A stretch of DNA of 64,000 nt from Ophioderma brevispina (Eukaryota > Echinodermata > Ophiuroidea > Amphilepidida > Ophiodermatidae): positions 1 through 64,000 of the forward strand of contig JAMKCH010084979.1 of assembly GCA_023653785.1 (NCBI GenBank), given 5' to 3'. Of the stretch, positions 1 to 11,033 are shown piece by piece. A program made the translations under genes and the position numbers. Numbering within the stretch: the stretch's first letter is position 1; each line of letters opens with the position of its first letter. Under the pieces are notes generated by a model. It had not been told where the DNA came from. It was given only the letters and a program-made list of their open reading frames with translations, and did no database searches.

Positions 1-539
1 CACAAAAAATGCACTATTTTGATCATTTCTTATGTAATAAAAATGGGATCAATAATAGGCAAATCAATGCTCTTCACTTTGCTTGTGCATTGACCTCTCA
101 GCACAGGTGTACTGTTTTGTCCAATTTCTCAAGCAAAGAGTAATATGGCTTTTAACTGGATTTACCACTAGACCACAGGGACTGTGTTTACGTGGATAAC
201 AGTGAAACGAACGCTAATGCATCAGTCCTTATTTCTCAAATCAATGCTCTTCACTTTGCTTGTGCTTTAGGTGGCCTTGACCTCTCATCACAGGTTACTG
301 ATTTTCCAATTTCTCGCCCCAAGCTGTTGCCATACAATTGTCTCTTATTTTTCGAACAATTTTAAGCATGGCGACACAATTTTGACAATCTGTTTGTAGG
401 ATGGGACATGCCAGAGCTATCATCTCTGCACAAATCATACAAATCCAATGTGGGAATCTTTACCAAATAGACCTACAAAAGGTCAATGATTTGTATGTTA
501 TAGCGCCCTCTATGTGCCAATTCTCCAAAGAAAGACGTG
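1..539. repeat. Repeat-rich flank with an internal ~80 bp direct duplication
   Basis: No coding signal is seen. A ~80 bp segment starting near 61 (AAATCAATGCTCTTCACTTT) recurs near 238 with indels. A second motif near 170-230 (ACTAGACCACAGGGACTGTG) recurs at about 9748-9790, so this is part of a dispersed repeat also present beside MRPL40. The stretch ends where the LTR begins at 540. Confidence 0.5.
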
Positions 540-1578
540 TGTAGGACTCTCGTTGCGTCCAAGGTCAGAGATACCTTTCAACACAAATCAATGAGCCTTG
601 TGCACAATGATTCTTAATTTTAATCTAATATAACAGATTTTAATGATCTTTACTGATTTGGTTCAAGAATTTGGTATGTCAAAACAAAATCACATATAAT
701 TACACAATTTAAGATTAGTATACTTATAAAGAGTTCTAGTTTCCCCGATGTTGAAGCGTTTGCATTTTCAACAATGGGGATGATGTCCTCACAGCGAAGA
801 CCCTAAAATGACAGTAATTCAAGTTTCGACATGAATTTAACTCTTCATGTAGTAATATATGCCATGGGAATCTTCTCAGTCCTGTGAAGATAACTTTTGT
901 CCAGCAGTTTCAGACACAGGTTACATTAAGTCCCTCGACGACATAATCCACAGTAATTCCGTCCCAAATATCCAACCACGATTTCTATCTGTCCACAATT
1001 TGGAATCCTATTTTGATTCCCCAGCACTTTCGGCTTCCAAGACGACAGTAGAATATTACAGCAACTCTGGCTCACATGGATTATTATCCTGGTCCTCGGT
1101 ACTTTACATTGTCGCTCCTTAATGCAGTAAAACTAGCTATCTTCTAGCTACTTGTTAATTAGTAGTGGATGCTGGCAGAGGGGGGGCAGAGACGAGTCCT
1201 CCAGTGATAGTATTTAACTACTCAAAGATAGAATCCCTTTCTAACAGAATAAGTACAATCATTCTCATACATAAACATAAACCTGACACTAGCTGACCAT
1301 GGAATTAATCACCCGAATACATCACTTCATATATATAACTTTATTGGGGAATTCCCAGATCTTGCAATGTTATAATCTTTTAAGCAAACAAGCTTCTAAG
1401 TTTGCACCTTGGGGAATCCCCACCTTCCCCTATTGTGCAATCTAAACAGGGTGCACTTAGCAAACCAATAGGTGATTCCCCTTCTTCTTTATAGTAAAAA
1501 AAATACTGTTCCAGTGAGAAATCTCTTCTCAAATAAAATTGAGAAAATAATATTTTAATCAGAAAAAATGGAGACACA
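540..1578 (-). repeat. 3' LTR of the Gmr1-like element
   Basis: Collinear with about 6911-7907 and, inverted, with 23774-24853. Read on the minus strand it starts TGTGTCTCC (1578 downwards) and ends in CCTACA at 540, the usual TG...CA form. A TATA-like CTATAAA lies at 1488-1494 and an AATAAA polyadenylation signal at 1340-1345, both on the minus strand. LTR copies differ by many small indels. Confidence 0.8.
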
Positions 1579-1594
1579 TAAATCCTCCCCTTTA
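1579..1594 (-). other. Polypurine tract of the LTR element
   Basis: On the minus strand the bases just upstream of the 3' LTR are AAAGGGGAGGATTTA, a purine run touching the LTR start. This is the expected plus-strand primer site of an LTR retrotransposon and it fixes the element's orientation. Confidence 0.65.
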
Positions 1595-1769
1595 AACAGA
1601 AAAATTTGATGAAATGAAAATCTGCTTATACCTTTAACCATTTGTGGTTAATTTTTACATACAAGTTTACACAGTGCCAAATTTTACACTTTTATTATAA
1701 GTGGTTCTGGGAATTGCTTGCCGTCAGTCATATTACATAAATTTGTAATATCAAATTTCCGAACAAAAT

Positions 1770-1961
1770 TTAGGCGTTGGACAAGGCATTCTGCAAGACA
1801 TTATCTTTTCCTTTGATATGTCTTATGTCCAGGTTGTATTCTTGTAGAGTTAAACTTCCACTGACAAGTCTTGATTTCTGTTTGTCATCTGTGGATGAAA
1901 AGTCAAAGGATTGTGATCCATGTAAACTAGAACTGGGTGCACTGTTTGTACTCAAGTACAC
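1770..1961 (-). pseudogene. Retrotransposon RNase H domain (C-terminal end of pol)
   Basis: The minus-strand frame contains LQEYNLDIRHIKGKDNVLQN, the typical end of a Ty3/gypsy RNase H (LQEYxxxIxHxxGKDNxxADALSR). It is preceded by a Lys/Arg-Leu segment as in other family members. A stop follows directly. No integrase lies between this point and the LTR, which matters for the element's classification. Confidence 0.75.
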
Positions 1962-2419
1962 TTAAAATTTTGCAATTGACAGTAGCAATGCAAGGCATTC
2001 TTTCTCAATTGTTGAGTATTTTTTCGGCTGTTTGTCCAACTTTCTTAGAGTAATAACATTACAGGATGATACATCATTTATCTGCTTGCATGAGTACTCC
2101 ACCACAGCATAAATCACTGGATCAACTGCCACTGACTGTTTCTGAAAGTCTGGCGCAACAAAAACGGCGCATCATCAAAATAGATTGATTTCTCAAAACG
2201 CTTTTTGGCATTGATCTGACCAACAAATTTTGCGTTTTCTCAGAAGGTTGCGAAGCGGACACACAATTTCGAGGAATTTGGATAGTATATTCTGTAATAC
2301 CCGACCATACCTAAGGATCTCACGAGATCTCTTTTGCCCTGTGGTGTGGGGAATTTCAATTGCTTCAACTTTGCAGTGATTGGCCTAATCTGACCTTGTC
2401 CTCAAACAAGCCCTTGTGA

Positions 2420-2930
2420 CATTTGCATGGCAAAATTCACTTTTCACCAGAATCAACAGTTTTTAAACCTGCCTGAGCTAATTTCTCAAACAATTGGTGG
2501 AGCTGCCTCATGTGTTCTTCCCATGTTTCAACTGCATGTACACAAGGAGCTCATCGACATAGGCTTCACAATTCTTCTAGTTCTGCAACTACTCTGTTCA
2601 CTAACCTCCTGAATGTTGCGGCCAGAATTTTTGAGACCAACTGCCATTCTTTTGTATTAGGCATCGGAGTACAAAAAAAGGCTGAAATTCTTGCACGGTC
2701 AGTGAGGGGAACTTGCCAATTACCCCTTCAACAAATAATTTGCTAACAAAGTTGGCATTTCCAATCTATCTATGCAATCATCAATCCGTGGGATCGGATA
2801 TGAGTCGGTTTGGAACAGAGGTTGACTTTCAAAATCTGTGACCAAAACGAAATGAACCATCAGGTTGCGGAACCAGAATACATGGGGACTCCATTCACTA
2901 TTGCTTTGCTCTGACGATTCCATTGTCGAA
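2420..2930 (-). pseudogene. Retrotransposon reverse transcriptase domain
   Basis: At 2923-2720 the minus strand reads fragments such as SPHVFWFRNLMVHF and TDSYPIPRIDDCID. These match the Ty3/gypsy RT start (SPVVLVPKPDGSxRxxxDxR ... YPxPRIDDxLD). At 2564-2547 the catalytic box appears as AYVDELLVY (usual YVDD), followed by a segment corresponding to the HxxHLxxVFxKLxxAGL region. Several frameshifts separate the blocks. The second Asp of YVDD reads Glu, which may be real or a read error. Confidence 0.75.
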
Positions 2931-3659
2931 ACATGTATTTCACCTCATTCGTGATATGTGCAACTTGATTGGATTCCCCTATAAGGATGCTTTTTATTGC
3001 TTTAAAAGGCTCGGATCACCTACATTTAGGTCATGGGTTATGAATGTGTCTCAATGGGTACATCGGAAAATAGTTTTCCCTACATGAAGTAACGTGTTCA
3101 AGTCACATTGTTGACTTTGTGGGAGCGGGAGGGGGACCTAATTTCTGTCTAAATGGAAAGTATGTCAGAATTTTTGCAATTGACACCATCTCATTTTCTG
3201 TTGTTTACAGTGTGTTTGTTCAAATTCTAACTCTGTGATGGCACCATTTGGAAACTCATCACCTCTAGATGACATTACACATTGCGGCTTTATGTCATAT
3301 CTCTTTCATTTACTCTTGAGGCATATTAGTGACATAATTGTCGACTTTTTCGTCTATCTGGTGTTTGATCACATAGTCAAGGGCTCCCACTTTGCTCTCA
3401 ATCTCATAGTGGTCCAGAATATTGGCTTGCAAAGGATGCCCTTTTTATTGGAAAAAGGCCAACACTTTATCATCTGGCTTGAATACTCTGTTTCTGGTAT
3501 CTTGGTCATACCATGTTTTCATTTTTGCCGGACTCGTTTGAGATTTTGTTGGCAATTCACAGCACAGCAGCTCTTTGGGAGCCTGTGTCTGAATGAGACA
3601 AATAGTCTAACAAATTAACATCAGGATTTTCACAAAACCACTTTCTTTCAGTAGTTCAT

Positions 3660-4335
3660 GGTCCCCGAACTTTGTGACCAAACACCAACTCAAATGGGAC
3701 TAAATCCTAATGACTATTGTCAGCCCTCCCTGGTAGCAAATAACAGGAGTGAAATCCCTCATCCCAATCCTCTCAAATTCAAAAACATAGGTTTTGAATC
3801 CTTGTTTTCAATGTTTTGTGGTACCTTTCTAGGCCCCCTTGGGATTCTGGGTGGTATGATGAGGAAACTGTAATGGGGAAAAATTCCCAACTGGTCCAAC
3901 TTTGTTGGAACAAAACCCTGGACATGAAATTTGATCCTTAGATCAGACTGAATTGAATATTTTGGAAGCCCATCTAGGGTTGAAAAAACTTTGGTAGAGC
4001 ATTCACTATACTCTTTGCCCTAATATTTCCAAGGGGATAGCTCAGGGAATCGTTGAAGCGCACATGATGGTCAGTAAATTCTGATTTCCTGACTTGGTCT
4101 TTGGAGAGTGGGTTCTAGCAATCCTATTACCCCCCTACTAAATGGCTCATAAAATGCTGGTATTGGTTGCAATGGAGCAGTAGGAATTTTCTGATTGGGC
4201 TTTTGCCCACCATTTGACATGTATGTGTGACAAGTCTTACAAGATCAGACCACATCTTTTCTAAGTTTGGCCACCAAAAATGACTACTAATTCTGTCATG
4301 GGTTTTTCTCACACCTAAGTGTCCTGCCAGGGCCT
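3660..4335 (-). pseudogene. Retrotransposon integrase: HHCC zinc-binding plus DDE core
   Basis: The minus strand shows GHLGVRKTHDRISSHFWWP and then CQMVGK, the His-His-Cys-Cys zinc domain of Ty3/gypsy integrases (4335-4127). The core follows downstream: a G-P-L segment near 4100, LLTIMCAST at 4080-4045, IVNAL at about 4010, the second-Asp region near 3930, and a YHPESQGGLER-type block with the catalytic Glu near 3860. After that comes the SPFELVFGHKVRGP motif at about 3690. All lie upstream (in element sense) of the RT. Blocks are in different frames because of indels. Confidence 0.75.
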
Positions 4336-5126
4336 ATCATGGGCTATGCTATCACTTCCGTTATTGTTTACCTTTGGCACTACAAATTTGATGCACGGAC
4401 CCCTTCATTCCTCATCTACACGTGCATCAGGTGGCCGCCATTTTCTCATGAGGACACCATTGTGTTTGTAGAAACATACAGGAATTTGATCGGCTTCCTG
4501 TTGCGACAATTGCCCTCTCACCTAATTTCATAAGTGCTGGGTCGTTGCCGCTGCTCATTTACCAGCTGTCATGGCTCTTAAAGGGTCTCCTTTACATCCA
4601 GAAATCTATCATGCTCAGCGGCTCCCCTTGGAATCATGTTCACCAGCTTGTCACTTTGTGTGTGCTCAGGGGCTGGATTTTCAATACTTGGGAATTTAGT
4701 CTCACCTGAAGAGGAAGATGACCCCAAATTCCTCCATTTGAGAGAAAAGTCTCTAAATTTGGACCAAGTTAATTCCTCAACACTTTCCTCTATGTGTGAG
4801 TATTTTGACTCGTCACCTGCTCACTGTTTTCATGTGAGGCTTTTCTGGTCATTGACCTAGTTCCTCCACATGCTGGGAAAATTTCAGTTTCCTCATCAAG
4901 CTTATCCACTGTACAGGGGCACAGGGAACCTATGGATCGGGGAGTGAGTACCTTCCCCCCTGCCAAATCATTCCATAACAAACAGGAACAACTTTAATGG
5001 GAGTTCTTGTATAACACCAATTGTGACAGATTCCAGGAACCAAATCTGATTTCAAAATCATTTGTGAAGGGGGACACTAATACAATCATACCTATCCCCT
5101 GAATCAAATGAACTAGTTCCTGTGGA

Positions 5127-5215
5127 AACTCTCAATTATCAAATGGAAGTGAATTTTCCAATATCATGGACTGCGAGCAGCACGTGTCTCCGCTGATTTT
5201 CTAAAGGGTGTGGAT
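5127..5215 (-). pseudogene. Retrotransposon aspartic protease active-site region
   Basis: In one minus-strand frame the sequence reads ISGDTCCSQSMILENSLPF. This matches the xxDTGAxxSxIxxxxLPF active-site block of Ty3/gypsy retropepsins with the Gly of DTG replaced by Cys (or misread). It sits between the gag-like region and integrase, as expected for PR. Confidence 0.55.
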
Positions 5216-5599
5216 CTAAACTATCACTGAAAGTGACACAATCCTCCCAAAAAAAAGGCTTAAAGTCATCCCTAACTTTTTCTTGTGTACAATTCCCGTT
5301 TGTGGATTTCTTGTTCTGAAAAGAAGAAGTGAACTCTGACCTCAAAGTAACTGCACAACCTATTGGTTTTGGACTCACTTTTTGGCTCCCTCCTTTTGGG
5401 TGGATAGCAATGTATCTCCCAAAACCGTGAACCCTTGTATCGTCCTGGCTTCTTAGTGATATTGCATGTGAACTGTGAGTTGGGTCCCATCCCATGTTTC
5501 TGATTACCACCATTACTTTCTTTACGCCCTTTTCATGGAAACCTGACTGGGATTTCACCTCCTGAGTGCTTACATGAAGACGCTTTGTTAGAAACCGAC

Positions 5600-6445
5600 T
5601 TATTGTTGTATTTGTTGTAATAGTAAATTGGGATAGGCATACATAGTATGACTTAATTTGTGTGTCAATGAATAATCGTCGGCCTTTACGGATGCTTCAC
5701 GCAAACTGTCAATTTTGGTTTCATCACAGATGTGTTTTGATATCTGAAATTAGACACGTTTGAACTCTTCACTACACATCACTCCCTAAGTGACAAAATT
5801 TTGACCCGACTCTTTTGAGAGAAGCCATGCGATCAAACATTGGTTCCTTTCCGGGGCAAATTCAAACATGGGTCTGTCATCCTTTTTCTGACAAGGACCT
5901 GAATTTTTGTCATGGCTTGGCACCAAATCATTGCTTTGAGCCTGCATCTGCTTAAACCTGTTCCATATTCACTACATCTGTCTAATGAATGCCGAATATA
6001 TTTCTCGGGCTTTACCAAATGAACACTGACGTAGTAACACGGTCCAAGACTCCTTGGCCATTTTCAAGCTATTAGCCATTTTCTCAAAGTGTAAGAAGAA
6101 TTTGTCTACTTCTTGTTCCTGAAATTTTTGGACCAGCGAATATTTTCGCCCCGCATCAAAACAGAGGGATTGAAGAGTCTGAGGAGTAGCTGTTTTTCAA
6201 TTTTTCTGAACTTAAATGAGCTTCATCTCCTTTTGTTTCATTCATTTTGCAATTTTCCTTTTCCAATTCTTTTTCTTTCTCAACTTGCAATTCCATCTCT
6301 TTTTGTTGGATCTCATTTTTGCATTTGCAATTTTGTTTTCTAATTCAATTTCCGTTTCTTCTGTTGCCTCAATTTGCATTCCTTGCTTGGTCACTTTGAA
6401 TTTTTGATTTCTAATTTCTTTTGTTAGTTCTATTCCATTTTTCAA
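5600..6445 (-). pseudogene. Probable gag region of the LTR element
   Basis: 6445-6242 on the minus strand encodes a highly charged Lys/Glu-rich stretch (ELTKEIRNQKFKVTK, then repeated E/K runs) with coiled-coil character, common in gag polyproteins of this class. Another open piece lies at 6018-5833. No CCHC knuckle was recognised. The assignment rests mainly on its position between the 5' LTR and the protease. Confidence 0.4.
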
Positions 6446-6910
6446 CTCAATTCTAATTCCTTTTGAATTTCATTTCTTTCACTTGAATTCATCACTTTCA
6501 CCTGTGTTCCTGAAGCAGCCTGAATCCTTTCCAAATAGAATTCATTCCCCAAACATCTTCCTGGGACTAAAGTTTTAATCAGAGTATTTTGATAATATGT
6601 TTTCTCATGGCATGTTTTGCCTCAGTCTAATGCTGTAGTTTCATAACTCAGGCTTTCTCAACCATCAAACTTCTCCCACGTTATTTTCCCTATGAACACT
6701 TCTGGATCAAACCCATTGTGGTGTACTTCAACACCAATATTACTAATTGAACCAAACTACAATGGCTGTACATGTAATTACATGCAAAATTTTTACGCCA
6801 AAAATGCACAAAGTTTGCAATATTATCACCACACATAAGGTGTAAATGTTGAACAATAAGGCTCAAATTTATTTCAATTCAATTCCCAAGGACGAACGCC
6901 CCCCAATTCG

Positions 6911-7907
6911 GTTATGACGTCTCGTAGGCGTCAAAGGTTAGAAGATACCTTCAAACACAAACAAATGAGCCAGTGTGCACAAGTGATCTGAATTTTATAT
7001 AATATAAACAGATTTTAATGATCTTTTACTTGATTTTGTTTCAAGAATTTGGTATGTCCAACACAAAATCAAATATAATACACAATTTAGATTATACTTA
7101 TAAGAGTTCTAGTATCCTTATGTTGAAGGCCGTTGCAGTTCAACGATGAAGTCCTCAAATGCGAAGACTCCCAAAATGACAGTATGCAAAGTTCACATAA
7201 GTTAACTCTTCAGGTGTATATTCAAGGGAATCTTCTCAGCCCAGAAGATAACTTTTGTCCAGCAGTTCAAGACGACAAGGATAAAGTAAGTCCCTCGACG
7301 ACATAAGCAACAGTATATCAGTCCAAGTAATCACCACGATTCTATCTGTCCACAATTTGGATCCCTATTTTGATTCCCATGCCTTCGGCGCTTCAAAGAC
7401 GACAGTAGAATAATTACAGCAACTCTGCTACATGGAATTCTATATCCTGGCACTAGGTACTTTACAGGTCTGCTCCTTATGCAGAGTAAAAACTAGCTTC
7501 TTCTAGATACTTGTTACGAGGTGGATGATGCTGGCAGAGAGTCCTTCCCGTGATAGTATTTAAATACTCACAGATAGATTTCCCCTTTCATACCATCATC
7601 TATACTAAACATAACTTACATAGCTGACCAATCGGAATCATCACCCGAAATATTACATGCACTTCATAGATATAACTTTATGGGGGAATCTTTTTTAAAG
7701 CATAATATAACCAAGTTCTAAGTTTAGCATCCTTGGGGAATTACCAACTTCCCCTATTGTGCAATCTAAACAGGTGCACTTAGCAAAAACAAACTGGGGA
7801 TTCCCTTATCTGCTCGTTTTATAGTAAACAAAATACTTTTTCCGTGAGAAATCTCTTCTCAAATATAAATGAGAGAAAGATATTTTCACAGAAAAATGGA
7901 GCCACCA
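6911..7907 (-). repeat. 5' LTR of the Gmr1-like element
   Basis: Collinear with 540-1578 throughout. A CTATAAAA TATA box lies at 7817-7824 on the minus strand. Just inside, about 6895-6909, the minus strand reads TTGGGGGGCGTTCGTCC. This begins with TGG like a tRNA primer-binding site, but the tRNA is not assigned and the LTR/PBS border is blurred by a few bases. Confidence 0.75.
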
Positions 7908-8156
7908 AACACTGAGAAACTAGATTTTTAAGAAAAATCGTTTATTTGCCCGCCAAGTGAAATTTCAGAAAATTTACACAGAATGTGTAGTGGAGTTAAA
8001 TATTCCAAATCAGTGTCAAACTCTGTCGCCCGGCGATAAGTTTTGTTTTAATTCGGTTTGTCATTACTACATGAGACTCGCAAAACGCCTGGTGTCTCAA
8101 GCAATAATGCCAGTTTTAACATAATGAGACCACACACTTTGTTATTTTAACATCTA
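7908..8156. other. Spacer between the LTR element and MRPL40
   Basis: About 250 bp of AT-rich sequence with no repeat or ORF that I recognise. It holds the downstream flank of MRPL40 on the minus strand. Confidence 0.4.
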
Positions 8157-8500
8157 CTATATTGTTTGTTTATCTACATATTCACATCCAGTGAGAGTTG
8201 TTCTCTTGTACCCCTTAATGGGCGGTGACCCTCGGAAGGTCCTTTTATATCCAACGGAAACAACCAGAAGTATTCTCAGTGCCTCTGGTAGGTTCAGTTC
8301 TTCAGAAGTTTTTTTTTTCCCAAAGGGGCTTTTTCTTTTTTTTCTTGAGTTCCTCGAGGGCTCTTTGTTGAGATCTCTTAGCCGTTCGTTTCATTGCAGT
8401 CTCCTCGTCAAATTCAGTTTGTTTGTAAAACCGCCACTCTTTTTGCAAAAGAGCTCTACGTTCCTCCTCTTCAAATGTCAAATTGGGTCAGGGCCTTATC
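8157..8500 (-). CDS. MRPL40: MRPL40 (mitochondrial ribosomal protein mL40), last exon
   Basis: mL40 is a structural protein of the large mitochondrial ribosomal subunit. On the minus strand a T-rich tract and TTTAG acceptor precede position 8500. The reading then gives IRP, one TGA (8490-8488), and NLTFEEEERRALLQKEWRF, followed by SQQRALEEL. This is the family's conserved LTFEExERRALLxKxW ... QxxALEEL block. Later, in shifted frames, come PLDIKGP and a PPIKGY-like end, corresponding to the family's LFPFExxGPxxTPPI tail. A stop lies at 8157-8159. The in-frame TGA and at least two frameshifts in A- and T-runs suggest read errors more than decay, because the splice site and key residues are kept. 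The same phase joins it to the exon at 10006-10121. Confidence 0.75.
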
Positions 8501-8639
8501 CTAAAAAAAAAAAAATAAAAGGAAATTAAACTGTACTGTAATAAATAGTTCTAAAAAAGGAAACAGCTACAATTAATGTGTTGTTTTAAACTATTCACAA
8601 ACGCACACGTGGGCTCTCCTTGCCCCCCGAGGGTCTCTA

Positions 8640-8995
8640 AAAGGGGCACATGTGGTGCAGTGGATCGGCTCGCCTCACGCAGCATAAGGTTGTGGGTTTC
8701 AAAGCCTCGCCGTCACCCATTGTTGTGCACTTGGGCAAGGCACTTTACCTCGCTGCCTCGTCCACCCAGAGTAATAAATGGTACCACATATGCTGGAATG
8801 CAAAACAGACTCGCTGTGTGGGAGAATGGCGACCCCACACAGAACATTCTATGAGAAGGCCCTGGCCCAAAACAAAAGACAGAGAGATAGGCACTCTGCC
8901 TGCGGGCGCACCCATTTGTGACCTGCTCCCACAAATTCAGGGACAAAGATCACCAGAAGCACTTTTGGAGAAAGAGATCATAAACTTGTAAAAAA
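8640..8995 (+). mobile_element. tRNA-derived SINE in the MRPL40 intron
   Basis: The head reads TGGTGCAGTGGATCGGCTC (A-box-like) and GGTTGTGGGTTTCAAAGCC (B-box-like), as in a tRNA. Next comes TTGGGCAAGGCACTTTACC, a body motif found in many metazoan SINEs, then a tRNA-unrelated body. It lies antisense to MRPL40. Its 3' end is approximate. Confidence 0.65.
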
Positions 8996-9270
8996 TCAAT
9001 AGAAAACAAAAGAGGGTGCAAGGCATATATTGATTTTTGATGGACAAAGGAAGTGTAATGTTTACATGTTATACATCAGTTTAAAGCGTGGTTTCTAAGT
9101 ATTTCAAATCTGTACACATCTCAAAAGAAAATTTCCCGACTTTATCCGGGTTTCGTTGTTATGGCTATTAAAAAGAATCATGTCAGCATTGAAGACGCCC
9201 TTTGTTTAAAATGAGTATAACAGAAGTGGCTCTGAAAAGAGCCATAGCAGAAATGGCTCCAAAAAACTAG

Positions 9271-9614
9271 TAAAGGTGCGGTGTTCCGATCGTCTTTTGG
9301 ACCCCCCTGATTTTTATCCGGACAGTATACGATTATTATCAGATGAAAGGCCGTAATTTCTCATTGTCGTCCTGCAAATTTTGAGCTCTCGAATACAGAC
9401 TTTCATTCCCAAAGATATAAACAACAAACCGCCGATTTAATGGTTAACCACTGTTATAGCACAGTATTGAATAGGGCTTTTCAACCTGCAATATTGGGGT
9501 CTCCCATCAAACCGCAAGTTTGTTTCCCACGGTACTGATGGGGGTATGGGCAAGTGCCAGGCTCTCAAATCAAGTAGAGAACGCAATAAACATACATTCG
9601 GAAAACCACCTTTA
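9271..9614. mobile_element. MITE family A, copy 1
   Basis: The 5' end TAAAGGTGCGGTGTTCCGAT is matched in inverted form by ATTCGGAAAACCACCTTTA at the 3' end. The interior (GGACCCCCCTGATT, GGTTAACCA, TTGAATAGGGC, GTTTCCCACGG) is shared with copies at 16353, 35751 and 45472. No ORF is present. It looks like a non-autonomous DNA transposon of about 350 bp. Flanking TA or TTAA is suggestive of the target, but the duplication is not clean. Confidence 0.7.
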
Positions 9615-10005
9615 AAGCCTTTTTGAGAAACAAATATGAAAAAGGATTGGAGAAACTGGGGGGAGCACTAATTTGAAATAAAGATGAAAATACAAGGTTT
9701 CCAACCTGGTTCCTTTTGTTATCTAGGTGTGAGTTTTACAACTTAAACTAGACCACAGGGACTGTGTTACTTGGAACCCAGTGATGATTGCTAATGCTTT
9801 CGTCTTTATTTTGGAGTTTCCATAACCTGATCCATCTCCACACTTTTTTCTACTGCACCTCATAATTTGGAACCTTACGAAATAAACAGTGCTCTTATTC
9901 TGTGAAGGGAGTCGAATTCATAGTGTGTTTGAAAAAAAAGTGTATCAGAAAAGTGTGTCAGAAAGTGTCCGATGGTCAGTATGGAACTCCCTCTGGTAAA
10001 ATCAC

Positions 10006-10121
10006 CTGTCCTCTGTAAAAATTCTTGGATCATTCATGAACTCTTCAACAGGCGTTTTACGTCGGTGTGCTCCCATCTTAATGTGGAACCTTCCTGGCAG
10101 CCTCTTTACTGACCTGCTTTC
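10006..10121 (-). CDS. MRPL40: MRPL40, penultimate exon
   Basis: The minus-strand segment is bordered by an AG acceptor (...GGCCAG before 10121) and a GTGATT donor (10005 downwards). One open frame ends TPVEEFMNDPRIFTEDR. This aligns with the family's PIEDFxxPxxFxxxxRERP segment just before LTFEE, and its phase joins the 8500 exon in frame. The first half has a better family look in another frame (SKEAARKV), implying one indel near 10070. It carries no stop in the last 38 codons. Upstream exons, with the mitochondrial targeting region, were not found and may lie beyond the tandem array. Confidence 0.6.
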
Positions 10122-10477
10122 CTGGCCTTTTCTAGGCTAGGATCAGCTCGTACCATCCTTTTTGTGTTCAGCTCGTAGATGCAAACAAAAATAATGATCG
10201 AGTTGTCAGACTGCATTCAATGATAACAATCATTGGCTCCAAAATTATCAAAGCTAATTTTGAAAACAACATATATGTGAATATTGACTTTGCGTTCTTT
10301 AAATTATATTTAAGAACTAAGTAAATGTTTTCATTTATAACATGAATATTTAACATGATGTCTTTATAACATGAAAAAGAGAGTTTGTAATTTTTGACAA
10401 TCTATTCCACAATTCAATACTTTTTATTTTTAATATCTGAGAAAAATACCATCACCACAGTTGTTTGACCGCTATTG
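10122..10477. other. AT-rich spacer before the tandem array
   Basis: No exon, repeat head or RNA gene recognised. It ends exactly where the TIR of MITE family B starts at 10478. Confidence 0.4.
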
Positions 10478-11033
10478 TTAAAGGGTACACACCACCATTT
10501 GCACGCGCCATAGACTTTGTATGTAAAATGATGGTCAGAATAAGGGCTCTAACTCGAGTTACCTCATACATACATCTAAATACTATCAGCTTTTATAAGG
10601 CGTCCATTTCCAAAGATCACAGCGCAAAAATCTCGTTTTGGAAACTACGGATTATATGAATACAACCAGTAGAGATTTCTCTACAACATATCAAAAATTG
10701 AGGATAACAGTCCGTTTAGATTTTTAGATCTTTACTGAATTGACAGATGGCCGTATTTTCGGCGGGTTCACTTCCGCGCTTAACCTAGCATGCGCCTTGT
10801 GTGTTTTTTATTTACGCTGATCAAAACTTAGATTTTCATTAACATTTCGAGGTTTACTTTTCAAAATTGTCAGTATACCTTCACCTCCTACTGTTCAAAT
10901 CAAATTTTGTCACAAATCACAGAATTACTAAAGAATATCTCACAATTTATACACAAAATGTACTACAGAGTCGTGAATAAACCTCGGACCGATATAGGCT
11001 TTGTCCACTCTAATGGTGGTGTGTACCCTTTAA
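10478..11033. mobile_element. MITE family B, best copy (556 bp, 22 bp perfect TIRs)
   Basis: Positions 10478-10499 and 11012-11033 are perfect inverted repeats of 22 bp, beginning TTAAAGGGTACACACC. The interior has no ORF. Three further copies at ~1.6 kb spacing have degenerate TIRs. TTAA or TAA at the outer ends hints at the target, but because the block sits in a tandem array the target duplication cannot be judged. Confidence 0.75.

Larger units (their letters stand above)
540..7907 (-). mobile_element. Gmr1-like Ty3/gypsy LTR retrotransposon, degraded, PR-IN-RT-RNaseH order
   Basis: Two direct ~1 kb repeats (540-1578 and about 6911-7907) bracket a 5.3 kb interior whose recognisable pieces all lie on the minus strand. 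In 5' to 3' order of the element these are a Lys/Glu-rich gag-like segment (6445-6242), an aspartic protease box (about 5200), an integrase zinc-binding and core domain (4330-3830), reverse transcriptase with a YVDE box (2930-2420) and RNase H (1961-1770). RNase H lies right before the polypurine tract and 3' LTR. Integrase in front of RT is the copia-like arrangement, but the integrase and RT motifs are of the Ty3/gypsy type. In the literature this combination defines the Gmr1 lineage of deuterostomes. Frames are broken many times, so the copy is non-coding as assembled. Part of this may be read error. Confidence 0.8.

Noticed and set aside
859..1122. 87-codon plus ORF
   Set aside because: It lies inside the 3' LTR, on the strand opposite to the element, and is not open in the other LTR copies.
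3235..3873. Plus-strand ORFs of 127 and 71 codons
   Set aside because: They are antisense to the integrase/RT region of the retrotransposon and show no domain.
8191..8529. 112-codon plus ORF
   Set aside because: It is antisense to the MRPL40 last exon, whose minus-strand reading has conserved motifs.
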